A stretch of 64,000 nucleotides of DNA from Gnetum montanum. Its lineage: Eukaryota > Streptophyta > Gnetopsida > Gnetales > Gnetaceae. A program made the translations under genes and the position numbers. How positions within the stretch are numbered: the first letter of the stretch is position 1; each line of letters opens with the position of its first letter. Below are positions 25,601 through 36,848 of this stretch, one piece after another. Below the pieces are notes generated by a model, which had not been told where the DNA came from, did not search any database, and was given only the letters and a program-made list of their open reading frames with translations. Location of the stretch: assembly GCA_015680685.1 (NCBI GenBank), contig MNCI01002704.1, positions 131,352-195,351 on the forward strand, read 5' to 3'.

Positions 25601-26369
25601 AGCCACATGTTAGGCTCTCAAAAGGTTCCAACCATAGTGTTCCACTATCAAAGTCAACTATCAGCCACTAGGTACCCCCCTATTTTTTGGTTGTTATGTA
25701 TAGGCACCTTTGGATATCAGTTTCATGTACATAATAATTGAATTTTTTAATGAATGTACTTTTAATCAACTAGATTTTCTGCACACAATTGCACTTGTTG
25801 ATGTTTTATGCAATGCACGGAACTCACTTATTCTTAAGTTGTTCAAATTTGTTCTCCTTGGATATTACTAAGGATAGGTCCCTGATGTCCATTCGTGCAT
25901 CAACAATGCTTAACCATCCGCATGACATAATGATGGGGAAGTCACCTTTGTAGTTTTCTACCTTAGTCACTAGAAAATCAACAAGATAGGATCACCCACA
26001 AGCTATAGTCACAATGTCCTCCAATAATCCAAAAGGGATAGTGATTGATTGGTCTACCAATTCCAAAAAGATATTACTTTTCTTGATAGGTGGTAGGTTC
26101 TAGGCCTTATACATATCATGGAAGATGAGATTGACACTAAAATCGAAATCAAGAAGAGCCTTACATGGCTCATGTCTAGCTATCTATAAGTAAATAAGAG
26201 GAATTCTTGGGTTAGATATCTTTGTGGAAAGGTTGCCAACCTTGATCAAATTGGAGATAGCATGAGTTAACATCACAATGTAGATATGAGGTAATGTTTG
26301 GTTTAAAGGATCCTCAAATGTCTTTAGTGTAGGAGGTGAGGATGATGAAGATACAGGGTGACTAGCCAT
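22680..26369 (-). pseudogene. pol: Protease and pol of element D
   Basis: Reading right to left: a protease-like segment near 26,115-26,170 with CKALLDFDFSVNLI, where the family has an LDxGAS active site, so the site is altered. Then a linker (to about 25,395), and RT from about 25,235 with EEIEQLLKVGFIY, SEWVSSLIIVLKKDGKW and KVCINFRLVN; the YxDD region is too decayed to place. RNase H remnants follow at about 23,950-24,500. The integrase core is at 23,225-23,560 with YTKWVEVIPITNCTS, FENGIHFIGD (SDNGTHF expected) and NGQVEVTNREI with its Glu. Integrase continues to about 22,700. Stops and frameshifts occur throughout. No second RNase H was recognised, unlike the Tat elements. Confidence 0.8.
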
Positions 26370-28690
26370 ATTAAGTTGTGAGGGTTTGGAAGGACTGTTA
26401 TGTTGGAAAAATGATAATTTCTTGGATCTATAATCTAAACTAGTTGATTAGAAGGTTGGTTGTAAATTTAGAGCCCTCATAACATTTCATTGCTATGGCT
26501 GTGAGGAAATTTTTCATTGCATAGACAAAGTAGGAGGTAACTAGGTTGAGGATGGAGGGATGTGTGTAGATAGATGTGGAGGATGATATGGATATGGGGG
26601 CTTCCATCAAGTAGATGGTGAATGAGTTTGATGATACTCTAGAGGATAATAGTGATGTTGGAATGAGGCATGGCTAGGAAAACCATGTGCAGAAACAGGT
26701 TGCTGAACATAGTATTTGTATGGATCTAGTTTCCTATAAGGATACGAATGTATTGATAGTGGCATCTCCTATGACTGTGGTTGCTGCTACTATTGTTATT
26801 ACTCATAAAGTTTTGGTGGAGCTTCTCTTGGATATTCATCTTGTTGTTTCTAGTGGAACTACCTTGGATTACCTTTAGGATATGACAATTATCTAGGTGC
26901 TTACCTCCTTGCTAGTTGAGGATTTAATGTGTACACCCCATACTCTTGTAAGTGTGACTCCATAGGGCAACATCCCTTAGGATGGTCATATTGACAAATG
27001 TCACATCAAACATCATCATTGGAGTTTATCTTGACAACTTCTTCTACTACAACAACTTTTTCCTTACCACTCTGGTAGGCATGTTTAGCTTCTTTCTATC
27101 ATTTTTGATCATGATTACTATTTTTCTCTTTGGATTTTTTAGTAAGCTTCATATCAATTTGGAAGTTTTTAGCCAAAGAGTCTCCTAGTTTATCAGCCTT
27201 TTCCAAAATATCAAAAATAGATTTTTGGATGGCCATGTTATTTCTATTCAACACTTCAACAAGTGGCGACTCCTTTTCATCATAGAATCAGACCTCCCTT
27301 TTCTTGATGGAAGGATCCCTATTATATTCTTTTGCATTTTTCCTCTTTTTCAACTCACCTTCTTCTTTTACTAGCTACTCTATCAACCTTTGGATTTGAT
27401 GAGCTCTTAGTTTGAATAGTCTCCCTTAGGCATAAACCCCAAGAGTTCTTCTAGTTTCTACTTTGAGCCAATATATCATGTGGCAAACTTATTCCCTATG
27501 GCTAGGGCATTAGTGTAAAAGAGAATAATATCTACCCATGGTGGCATCCAAGGGTTCATGTATTCCTTATTTATGGCCCTAGATTTGCCTTCTTAGATTA
27601 GACACAATAGAGTATGTTTGGTATTTGTCATTAAATAATTCTAGCATGGTACTCCATCTATGAATGGATTCTAGTTGCAAGGACCAACACCAACTTTGTG
27701 CCTCTTTGATGAGTATCCTGGTAAATAGCTTCAATTTTTGATAGTCATTTTCTATGTTTTGTTAGGTTTAGGCATCATGAAAGGCTTGTAGATGATTTTG
27801 CGAATAAGAGTTATATCCCCCCTTAAATCTTGGCATGCCTAGTTGGCATTTTTATAGCCTCAAAAATATTTAACATACTTTGGATTGCAAGTAAAGGCTC
27901 ATGATCATCATTATTTCATTGTTGCTAATGATTTCCTCTACTACCCCTTCATTCATTGTAGGCTTAGTGATCAGTATTATTATTCCACTATTCACCTTCA
28001 TCATGGTTGCTCCTTCAATAACATTTTTCAGAACTAAAAGAGGAAGAAGAAGATGCTAATGAAGAGGGAAAAGAAGGGGGAGGACTACCTACACCATGGT
28101 ATCTATCAACTCCCCTTCAGTTGTCACAACCACATTCATCAATTTTCTTATCATATTGATGCTTGTTCAAGCTTTTGCATTGATTTCCATCTTTAGTGAA
28201 CTTGGATTGTTGATAGTGGATCATAGATTCGAGACCACACCCCCATCAACAGTAACAAAGGGTGAAGAATTTTCATGTCAAGATCCCATAGAGGGAGGAT
28301 CCTCATTAGAGTCTTAGTTAAGTAGGAATAAGGAATTGGTGAATTGTTTCCCCTTGACAAACTCATGGTGCTTCTTCTAGTATCAATCTCTCTGGCATTA
28401 AGTTTCAATGGGATGGTAGCCTTGATAGTTGTAATCATGCACAACATACTCATCTTAAAGATCTTAGATGCCTAACTTCTTAAGAATTTGAAGTAGCATC
28501 ATGGGTACAAATCAATTAGGAGGCATTACAATACTATATTTCATGTCACATCACCACAATTGTTCATCCTAGTGCAAGATGAAGGTAAAATCAAGCACAA
28601 ACTCATTTAGATGAGTATATACCACTTTTTATTCTTGAGGGACTAGTGGTTTATCTTTGTCACCCCTATGAGAAGAAGACATTTTGAAAA
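26370..28690 (-). pseudogene. gag: gag of element D
   Basis: ATG at about 28,688 (MSSSHRGDKDKPLVPQE). The core domain (about 27,430-27,850) reads FKGGYNSxSQNHLQAFHDA, QKLKLFTRIL, LFNDKYQTYSIVSNLRRQI and TRRTLGVYA, matching E gag block for block. A lysine-rich stretch and a zinc-knuckle-like CDICQYDHPKGCCP follow near 26,970-27,010. A Pro, Tyr, His-rich tail (about 26,560-26,800) then leads toward the protease. At least ten in-frame stops, mostly TAG or TGA where Gln, Arg or Trp is expected. Confidence 0.75.
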
Positions 28691-28810
28691 AAAAAATCAA
28701 TGTGTCTATGTGATTATATTATGTGTAAGAATGATGTTGACCTTAGGGTTCATCCAATGATATCAATAATATTTACTAATCCTAGATAGTACATGTTTCA
28801 AACAAAACAA

Positions 28811-28829
28811 ATCCCTAGTAATGGCAGCA
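28811..28829 (-). other. Primer binding site of element D, decayed tRNA-Asp type
   Basis: One base inside the 5' LTR, the minus strand reads TGCTGCCATTACTAGGGAT. This is a decayed version of the E site and of the complement of a plant tRNA-Asp 3' end; most differences are G to A or C to T. Confidence 0.65.
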
Positions 28830-28830
28830 A

Positions 28831-29704
28831 TGATGAGTGGTGAGGTACCCCTACAACCAACCATATGAATGATGAAGTGTTCATGCATGATCCAATTGAA
28901 TTTTTTGGGCTCTATAGTTTTTTGGTGCACTAGCTCTCTAGGAAGTGAACTTTACATTGAGAACGTTCATTATCTTGCCAATTGCACTTGTGAAGCCTAA
29001 GAGTATTGTTTAAGTGTAATTGAGGCACATGATTTTTATCATTTTTTATTTTATGGTTTTGGTACTTGAAATAAATAAGATAAAGAACAAATTAATTTAA
29101 TGTCTACTTTAATCTAATGAGCTAACTATTGCTCAACTAGTCCTAACATATGTATACAATTCCACTTACTGTACACATCCTGAATGCATATAACATTGCT
29201 GGGTTACCAAGTGTTAAGCACTACTATGATTAGCAAATGTCATATGCATGCTTGAATCGATCGTACTTATGTATTTAATTAATCATTATTTGGTTTACCT
29301 CACTTAATTAGCTTAATTACTAAAGAGCATTAAATAAATAATTGAAAACATTAAATGCATGAATAAAACATTTAAGCTATCTAGAATGCTACAAGGTTTA
29401 TCAAGAAATTTATCTTTATTGCAGCACACACTGTCATGCTTGAATAAAGATTCATACACTGAATGACTCCTACTATGGGCACTCAGGAATATATTCTAAT
29501 TTTCAAATGTAAAAACTACAAGGGCTTCACTACAACTATGACAAGATGATGCTTGAACATGATTGGTTGGTATGTATTTATAGACAAGAATAGACCCTGT
29601 ATTGATAGGGCCACGTCAACGCATCAAACAATGTATTGATGGGGTTGAGTCAAAAGGGCCTAGTTGATGAGGCCTTGTCAACGTGGCTAATTCATGACTC
29701 ATCA
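28831..29704 (-). repeat. 5' LTR of element D
   Basis: 874 bp, TGATGAG...GACTCATCA, next to the primer site. It shares its first 40 bases or so and several inner phrases (GGGTTACCAA, GGCCTxGTCAACG) with the E LTRs. Its U3 end, at the right, has GTCAACG words that look like former CpG-rich repeats. Confidence 0.8.
29575..29582 (-). promoter_or_regulatory. TATA box in the D 5' LTR
   Basis: The minus strand reads TATAAATA. It lies about 120 bp into the LTR from its U3 end, the same place as in both E LTRs (56,486-56,493; 61,419-61,426) and the D 3' LTR (21,005-21,012). Confidence 0.6.
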
Positions 29705-30245
29705 AATACCAAATTGAAACAATTTTGGGTAGCTTGAAGAGGTTTTAAGTAGCCTCATCTACCTCTAAGAGCCTTGGGTTTTTTCATGATGGTTGCACAA
29801 ACACTATAGAAGCTTGAATACTAAAGATTTGAGGCTTCTACGCTGGTTGGGAGGAAGTTCCAGTGCGTCAACATTGAAAGGAGATGGTATCTATAGCAAC
29901 AAACTCTCCTAAATCTCTGCTCTAAAGTGCTAGGTATGGAATGGGAACTGTGATTGGTGTTCTAGGAAAATCAACAATAAAAATCAAACCTAAACCTAAA
30001 CACTTTCACTCTCACCTATGTTCCTAATTCTATGCATTGAAACTCAAAGTGAACTAAAGTGCAAGGATGAAAAAGTATTCTATATGCTAAGAGTGAAAGT
30101 TGAACAAATACTTATGGTTAATTTTCTTAATATTTTGAGTTTTGGACCATGGGCCCCACCATACACCCTCATGTATGGTGTTTTTAGACTAAGACCTCCA
30201 TCAATGCTAGGGTCTTGATCCCTTAGAATGCCTGAAATTATGGAA
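29705..30245. other. Element C spacer, continuation after the D insertion
   Basis: Collinear with B around 42,440-42,660: shared phrases include AACTAAAGTGCAAGG and TTTTGGGCCCCACC-like text. This shows that 17,869 and 29,705 were once joined. In C it would hold the start of antisense exon 1 and upstream DNA, but no clear ATG is seen. Confidence 0.55.
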
Positions 30246-31364
30246 AAACATTATTCCCCCTTTATATCCATGCTAGGCCACATGGAGCTAGTGTGGATGC
30301 TCATCTCCCTCACCTCACAATGCCTTCACACTAACCACTCTTTCCATTTTTGTCAACTATGACCTATCTCACAGAACATCAGACTCTAGAAGGTAGTTAG
30401 CTCTTGGCAAACCTTTTCATTTTGGGCTCCCACACTAGCTAGCATGAAGCTAGGGGGCTGACATCCATCCTTATCTCCTAGTGCTAGTCACACCAATATT
30501 TTACCCTCAAAGTGGGTCCACATGACCTAGAACACCTCCAATCACTCCTAGAAGCCCCAAAACCTTATCAAACCTAGTTGAAAGTGCACATAACCTTTGT
30601 ACTTAGTTAATTCACATTGGGGAAGGTTACCTCCATGTTGGCCAATGTGGATTTAGCATGGATGAATGGGAGTTAACCTCAAATAGCCTAAATTAATCAT
30701 CTAATTACCATGTCTCATTCCTACCACTCCTTGATAAACTCTAGTAGCCTATTTTTACCTTTAAAAAAATTCAATTTTGTACTTACATCCATCCCCATGT
30801 TGGTGAAGTCTCCTCCACACTACCTAGCATGGAGCCAGCATGGAGGATTAGAGGGTATGATAGAAAATCTTTCTCCAAGTCCTAAGTGACCATAAATGTC
30901 ACCTTGATAGCCTCTATGCTTCCCCATGTGCTTCAATAATTGACCATTTAGACCTTCCTAAAGGCTCCAACAATTAAAACTTGTCAAAAATGACCATTTT
31001 TCATGAGTTTCTTAGCCTACATGATGAACACCCCTCTCTTCCATGAAGGCCAATGTAGCACTAGTATGGATGTATATAGGAGATTCCATGGGAGATAATA
31101 GATGTATCAAAAAAATGTAAAATTAACCTACACTTACCCTACAACCTTGTCAACATATCTAGGAGTTACTAGACTTTTAATATTCAACCCCAAAATAGTC
31201 ATAAATCAATCTCATAAGGTCTTCTATGCTAGTCCCATGCTAGCCATCATGGAGCTATTGTAGAACTAAAGATGAAAGTGAAAAAACCCTCAAGAGACCC
31301 TCAAAATTGCCATGTTTTGACCCTAGGCTTTGACCATCACACTAGTTACCCCAGAAGTGGACAT
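30246..31364 (+). repeat. Degenerate tandem repeat array, element C left part
   Basis: Repeated phrases on TCCATGTTGGCCAATGTGG and AGCATGGAAG alternating with CATGCATGATT-like and CCTAGAAGCCCCAAAA-like text. It is the same family as 42,750-46,250 in B and continues at 51,897 on the other side of B. Confidence 0.6.
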
Positions 31365-32716
31365 TGAAACACCACAGAAATTTGAATGTTATAACCAATC
31401 TTCATCATATAGCTTTCACCCCATGAAACCCAAGGAAAAACTTCATTGTAAATGTAAAAATCACAATCCATAATGATTTCACATTATACTTTTTGGGCTG
31501 AAAAATACCTCATAAGTGGTCAAGGCCTCATTCCCCAAGTGAAAAAATTAACCTAGTGTCTATATTTGGGCTTATGGGAGGGGGTTAAAAATGCCTTTTG
31601 AAATGCCAAAAAGGTAATTTTGTAGGTTGTATTGGGGGTATACATGTTTCTATGCTAGAAACAAATCTAGGAAGGTAGATCTCAACTACCACCATCATGG
31701 AAGGATGGGGGTTTTGGAAACATTTTCCCTTCAATATGGAGACCACATGCATAGTGTAGAAACTTCCTCCCCCTTAGTGTGGAAGCTTTCCCTAGCTTGG
31801 AAACTTTTCCCCATCAACATGGAAGTTTTCCCTCAACGTGGAGTCTTCATCCCCAATGTGAAAAATTTAATCCCTCAATTTGGAAGCCACAAAAAGCAAA
31901 AATTCATTACTTCATGCACTTCAACGTTGACCAACCACTTCAACAAGCATGGTTGAGAGCTCAACATGGAAGATTCATCTCCAACATGGAAGGTGTGTCA
32001 TGATTACAATTTACAATAAACAAAATAACCATGGGGGAAAGCACTTACTATATATGGTAATCCTACAAATTTGGGCACTGATATCACCTAAATTTGTAGC
32101 CAATTTGCAGCCAAATCATACTAACTTGTAGCCCCATTCGTGGCCCAAAAAACCTATAAAAGTCATCCTCAAACATCATTTATAGGTTCTAGAATTTTCA
32201 AAAAGCTCAAAAATTTTGGTTTAGTATTTTTTCTAAAAGTTCAAGCAAATTCTAATCAAAATTCAGCCATTTTTACAATTTCATGCTTGGGGCATTTTCA
32301 AGCACTCAAGGGTTATTTCCATCTCCCATGTTTGCATCCTCTTGAATCCCATAGTGGAAGCATGATCACCTTGATATTTGTTGATTTTTGGTGACAACAC
32401 TGTGCTTTTGGGATTTCCAAACCCAAACATGGAGTAATTTGACATCCAAATTTTTCACTTTTCCCACCTCCTAGTAGTGATCCAACTTGCAAACTTGAAG
32501 TTGAAGTAGTGAAGGAAGGTCCAATAGTGGCTTAGCACCTAGATCATGGAGCATATCACATCAACTTCAATGAGCTTTGAACTCTTGCATAAGTGAACCC
32601 CCTGTCTACTCATCGAGGCATCATTTGTACACATTCCTCTAACTTATTCTTTATTATTTCTCAATAAATTTTTAGGTTTTGAGTTTTTTGTTCAAAAATA
32701 AATTTATTTTTTCTGC
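31365..32716 (+). repeat. 5' LTR of element B
   Basis: Aligns over its whole length with 50,539-51,896. It contains a run of short units of the type CAACATGGAAGTTTTCCC (about 31,770-32,000) that also make up part of the internal array. The open frames seen here are by-products. An alternative start at TGGACAT (31,358) is possible. Confidence 0.75.
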
Positions 32717-33596
32717 ATTTGCTATGAATTTTACAACCCAAAGCCAGCATTGATATATTATTTTGCCTATTTTCTTTTAATCTTATTACTACCAAAAAAT
32801 TTGTCTCTAGTTTCTAAAAGTGGGTGGTTCAACTCTTCCATGGGTTGGCTTTCCCCCTTCTTTTGTCCCTTTTTCCATACCTAGCATGGAAGTAGTTGGG
32901 AGGCCAGTGTTGTTGAGCTTTGAAACCAATTTAATGACTACATCTGCTTTTATTATAAGTGAAAGCCATTTTCTAGATTTTTCAAGCCAAAATCCTAAGG
33001 AATCCAACACTACCTTTACTTCCTTGTACCAGAAACCTTAGCATGGAAGCTCAAGGTGGCTTGAGTACTAAAATTTCACAACATATGCTATGAATTTCTA
33101 AAGCAGAGCTAATGTAGAAGCCTTCATAACCATTTAATTTTTTCTACCACATTTTTAACACTAAACAAACATTAGTTTCCATACCAACCAAGCCTACTTT
33201 TCCCTCCTTTGTGATAAAAGTTGGCAATTGGCCAAAACCATCTTTGGAAACCACCAAGTTTCCATTTTGGTCTTCAAACTTTCTCCCCTCTCTCCAACAT
33301 TGAAATAAGAAGGTGTGAGATTTCCACTATCTCACCCCCCTTCATTCCCCCTCTTGCCATACCTAGTGTAGAGGCAGTTGGAAGGCCAACTTATGTGATG
33401 TTTGAAACCAACATTACCAATATTCTAGTTCTAGTAAAAGGGTAAACCCCTCTCATCCCCCACTTACTAATTATATAAAGTACATCATTTTTTTCATTTT
33501 CATTTTCTTTAATAATTTTTTGAATTTCATTTACTTGAGTTTACTCCTATTTTACCAGTTATAGCCATTTTTTAATCCATTCTCAACACTATAGCC
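32717..33596 (+). other. Leader of element B
   Basis: Noncoding. It contains two related phrases with CCCATACCTAGYRTRGARGYAGT at about 32,870 and 33,355. The primer site should start near 32,717, but I could not match the sequence there to a tRNA. Confidence 0.4.
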
Positions 33597-36500
33597 ATGT
33601 CTTTCCAACAATGCACCAAATTGTCCCTCACTCTCCAACAAGCCATGAGGATGTATGATCCAAAAGACTTTGCCATCATGGACTATAGGTAATCTTTGAA
33701 AGTTAGAGGGGAGATTCTTGATTTTGCAGCCATAAATGAATAATGTTATAACTTCATTTATGCTAAAATATAGTTAGGCATGCTAATTCAAAAAAAATGG
33801 AGCTAATGCTAAAAGGAAATTTGAGCTCATACACAAGGGTGGAAAATAGTACATTCCTTCCCTATATGATGAAATTCCTCTTAATGACATCTACTCTAGC
33901 ATCCTAGCCTAATTTATTACCATGGAAGAGGAAGATTACAAGGCTAGATTTGAGGAACAATAAGAGGAGAAGGATGAATTTAAGGTAGAATCAAAGCTTA
34001 AAAACATCCTGGGAGGACTATTCCAACAAACATCCTCCAAGGTTCCAGCACCTTTCTTTAATGCTTTTTTTTCTCCATGGGCATGGTTCCACCATCTTCC
34101 AATTCTTCCTACCCTACTATGATAGATCCCATGCTAGTTATAGCCACACATCATACTTAACCAATGTCACAAACAACCAACTATAGCACATCAATGTCAT
34201 TTATAACACAATCTCGATACATAAAATCATCAACATTAGTTTTTACCATTAATAACTCACACAAGGTCCACCATGGGACCCTAAGCAATACAAGCATCAC
34301 ACACCCCATTTGTCCCATTTATGCCTCAAGTATTGACACAAACATCTTTTTCACTATTTGGTCCATAAGCCACTACCATAATGCAGCCTCTTCCATCTAT
34401 CCTGTAACCTATAATGGGGGCACAAGCCTCACAATAATGCCACAACCTTATATAAAAACCTTGCAACCTATAGTGCCACCACAAGGCTTGGATCAAGCCT
34501 TCCAAATGATCCAAGACCTAATGGAGGAGTTGAAGAGGTTTAAAGCCTCTGCCACACAAACTATCAAGATTATGAACTTCTACTAGGATGATCCCATAAG
34601 TCCTATAGTCCCCATTCTTGACACTTCCTCCTAGTTCTCCATTCCCCAATTTAGCAAATAAAATGGAGAAGGTAACCCTAATGCTCACCTTATTACCTTT
34701 TGATCTAAAATTTTACTCTTGTAGCCATGGCCTCATATCATCATGAGGATTTTCCCTATCCCTAACTAAGAAAGCACTTGATTGGTATCACACATTTCTT
34801 AGAGGATCTATATTATTTTTGGAGGACTTTGTAGTCTAGTGTGTCAATTGATTCAAGTATAACTTGAAGCATGACACAATGCTTGATCAACTCATGAAGG
34901 CCAAGTAGGGGTTGTTAGAACCCATACAAAAATTCATTTAGTAGTGGAATGCACTATTGAATGAAATACTAGAGCCCATAGCCAAAGACCACTTGTTATC
35001 CATATTCAAAGAAATAGTTAATGACTTCATCAAGTCTAAACTCTACTACCTTGATCCATGGTCTCTTAGCCAAGCATTCTTGCAAATTAAAAATATAGAG
35101 GATGTCACAGAGGCTAGTCATTATTTGTCCTATATAGTATATAAAATCCAACATACTCAAAGAGATAAGAAAAAGAGAAAACAAAACAACACTATTGTAG
35201 CAATTATAAACAAGGAAATTAAGACCACAAACCAAGGGCTAAAGGTCAACCTACCCAAGGCCCCCACCAATGACCACAATAACCAACCATCAACTTCTAG
35301 GACCACTACATCGATAAAAAATTAACCTAACTTTGAAAGGAAGGATAGGTTTAAATATACTACATTGTAATTAAAACCATTTAAGTTGCTAGACCAACTA
35401 TTATGAAGTGGATGCATGCAACACAAACAAATGATTGAAGTTGCTTGAAAGAAACATAAGTAACTATGCAAAATAACTCAATATCTGACTTAGGCAATGA
35501 AGGATGATCCCTAGTTTTCTAAATACTTCAAGCTAGACCACTTCTGCCATTAACATCAACTGCCAAGTCATGATACAAACTTCTTCCTTGCATTGAAGGA
35601 TGATAGATCTAGGAAAACTAGTCTTAGATGCATCTAAGCTAGTTTGGGCACAAAAATTGTCAAAGTAGTTCTACAAAGACCCATTGAATGCTAATGATAG
35701 CCCATATGTTATTTTAGTGTTCAACATCAATGACAATCAGAGACCTACAAGAGAACCATTCATGATTCAAGTACCCATCTACAATGAATTATCTTCTTTG
35801 GCTTCCCATATCTCAAGATCTCCCTTCATTGTGATAGTACCATCACGAATGCCTCTGAGGGCACCTTTTGTCAAGAAGGTCTCTCAACCCAATACAACCA
35901 AAATAACCATAGCCCATAAAACTACATAAAAAATTCTTGTTGTAACTAATGCTACTCACTCTTCCTTATAACTAATGGCTGACAACCAAAAAACCATAGC
36001 CAAACAAAGGAAGAAGCATAAGCAAAGGTTTAATAACAAGGAAGACAAGCATATGGAGGCATGAAAGGAAGTGGATCCACTAAATTCGACTCCTATTTTC
36101 ACTATATCCATGACATCCTTTGCCCCATCCCTTTCAACCAACAAGCTACAGGAGGATACCAAAGCCCACATCCAAAACAACAAGGAAGTGCCACAATAGC
36201 CACAACCTAAAGCTAAAGTCTGCATTTTGGGATGCATGGAGAAAGTAAAGCACAACTGGGGTAATAAGCCCATGGCCAATGACAAAACCTTCTTCAATGT
36301 AATGGACCAAGGTAGGCAATTCCTCAAGAAGAAAAATACAATCCTAACCTTATATAACCTAATCATGACTTTCGCCACACATCATGAGATGCTAGTTAGA
36401 ATGTTAACCTCCATACCCATTGGTGAGGATATTCCTACTAATGAGAAAATCATTCATGCAATAATGATTCCTCCTTCACTAAGGGAAGAGAAGTTGACAT

Positions 36501-36682
36501 CTTTAACATTTTTTAATAGCAAGATTAAGGTTAATCCCAAAAATGGTGAAGTGACTATAGCCCCTTTACTGATAACCATATCCATAGGACAATTTAAAAT
36601 ACATCAAGTGCATGTAGGTGATAGAGATGCAAATGAACTTAGGCTAGCATTTACTAACATAGGTGCATATATCCAAAAATAA
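33597..36682 (+). pseudogene. gag: gag of element B
   Basis: ATG at 33,597 (MSFQQCTKLSLTLQQAMRMY). After a low-complexity Thr, Ser, His, Pro part (about 34,150-34,480) comes LMEELKRFKASATQ. The core domain (about 34,640-35,130) has KKALDWYHTFLRGS, MLDQLMKAK and LSQAFLQIKNIEDV. A charged stretch follows, then a knuckle-like FKLDHFCHxHQLPSHDTNF (about 35,530-35,590). A further unrecognised domain, open at 36,227-36,682 with FFNVMDQGRQFLKKKN and EEKLTSLTFFNSKIKV, ends at TAA. This last part sits where Tat elements have a pre-protease segment, but no Asp-Ser/Thr-Gly site is visible. Several stops and frameshifts. Confidence 0.75.
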
Positions 36683-36848
36683 AACCAAAATTTAAATTTA
36701 AAGTTAAAATTTCCATAACATACATAGCCATGGCCACAATGTGTAGAAATAATGTCAAAGAATAATAACCATCCATAACATAGTCTTGGCTAATGATAGC
36801 CATCAATATAAAAAAAAATAAATAGCCAACATGCTGAACTAAAGGAGG

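Larger units (their letters stand above)
17870..29704 (-). mobile_element. Element D: minus-strand Ty3/gypsy retrotransposon with tRNA-Asp-type primer site
   Basis: Both LTRs start TGATKA; the right LTR is 874 bp and ends TCATCA. The left LTR is 859 bp once a 2.36-kb insert is removed. Between them, read right to left, are primer site, gag, protease, RT, RNase H and integrase. LTR sequence, primer site and gag resemble element E, so D is a candidate relative of the autonomous partner of E. The primer site and protease resemble Athila-type elements, but I did not settle the lineage. No clean target duplication: AAGGA on the left, AATAC on the right. Confidence 0.8.

Noticed and set aside
31365-31370. 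Target duplication for B
   Set aside because: Flanking bases GGACAT and ATGGAT do not match; no convincing duplication could be assigned.
31627-31956. 109-codon ORF
   Set aside because: It lies inside the 5' LTR of B and is generated by the short CATGGAAG-type repeats; the 3' LTR does not keep the frame.
34164-34586. Separate gene for the Thr/Ser/Pro-rich ORF
   Set aside because: It is the low-complexity part of B gag and flows into the LMEELKRFK segment shared with A.
35956-36378. 140-codon minus-strand ORF
   Set aside because: Shadow of B gag; the + strand frame has the homology.
36227-36682. Protease of element B
   Set aside because: Position would fit, but no Asp-Ser/Thr-Gly active site or flanking hydrophobic pattern could be seen.
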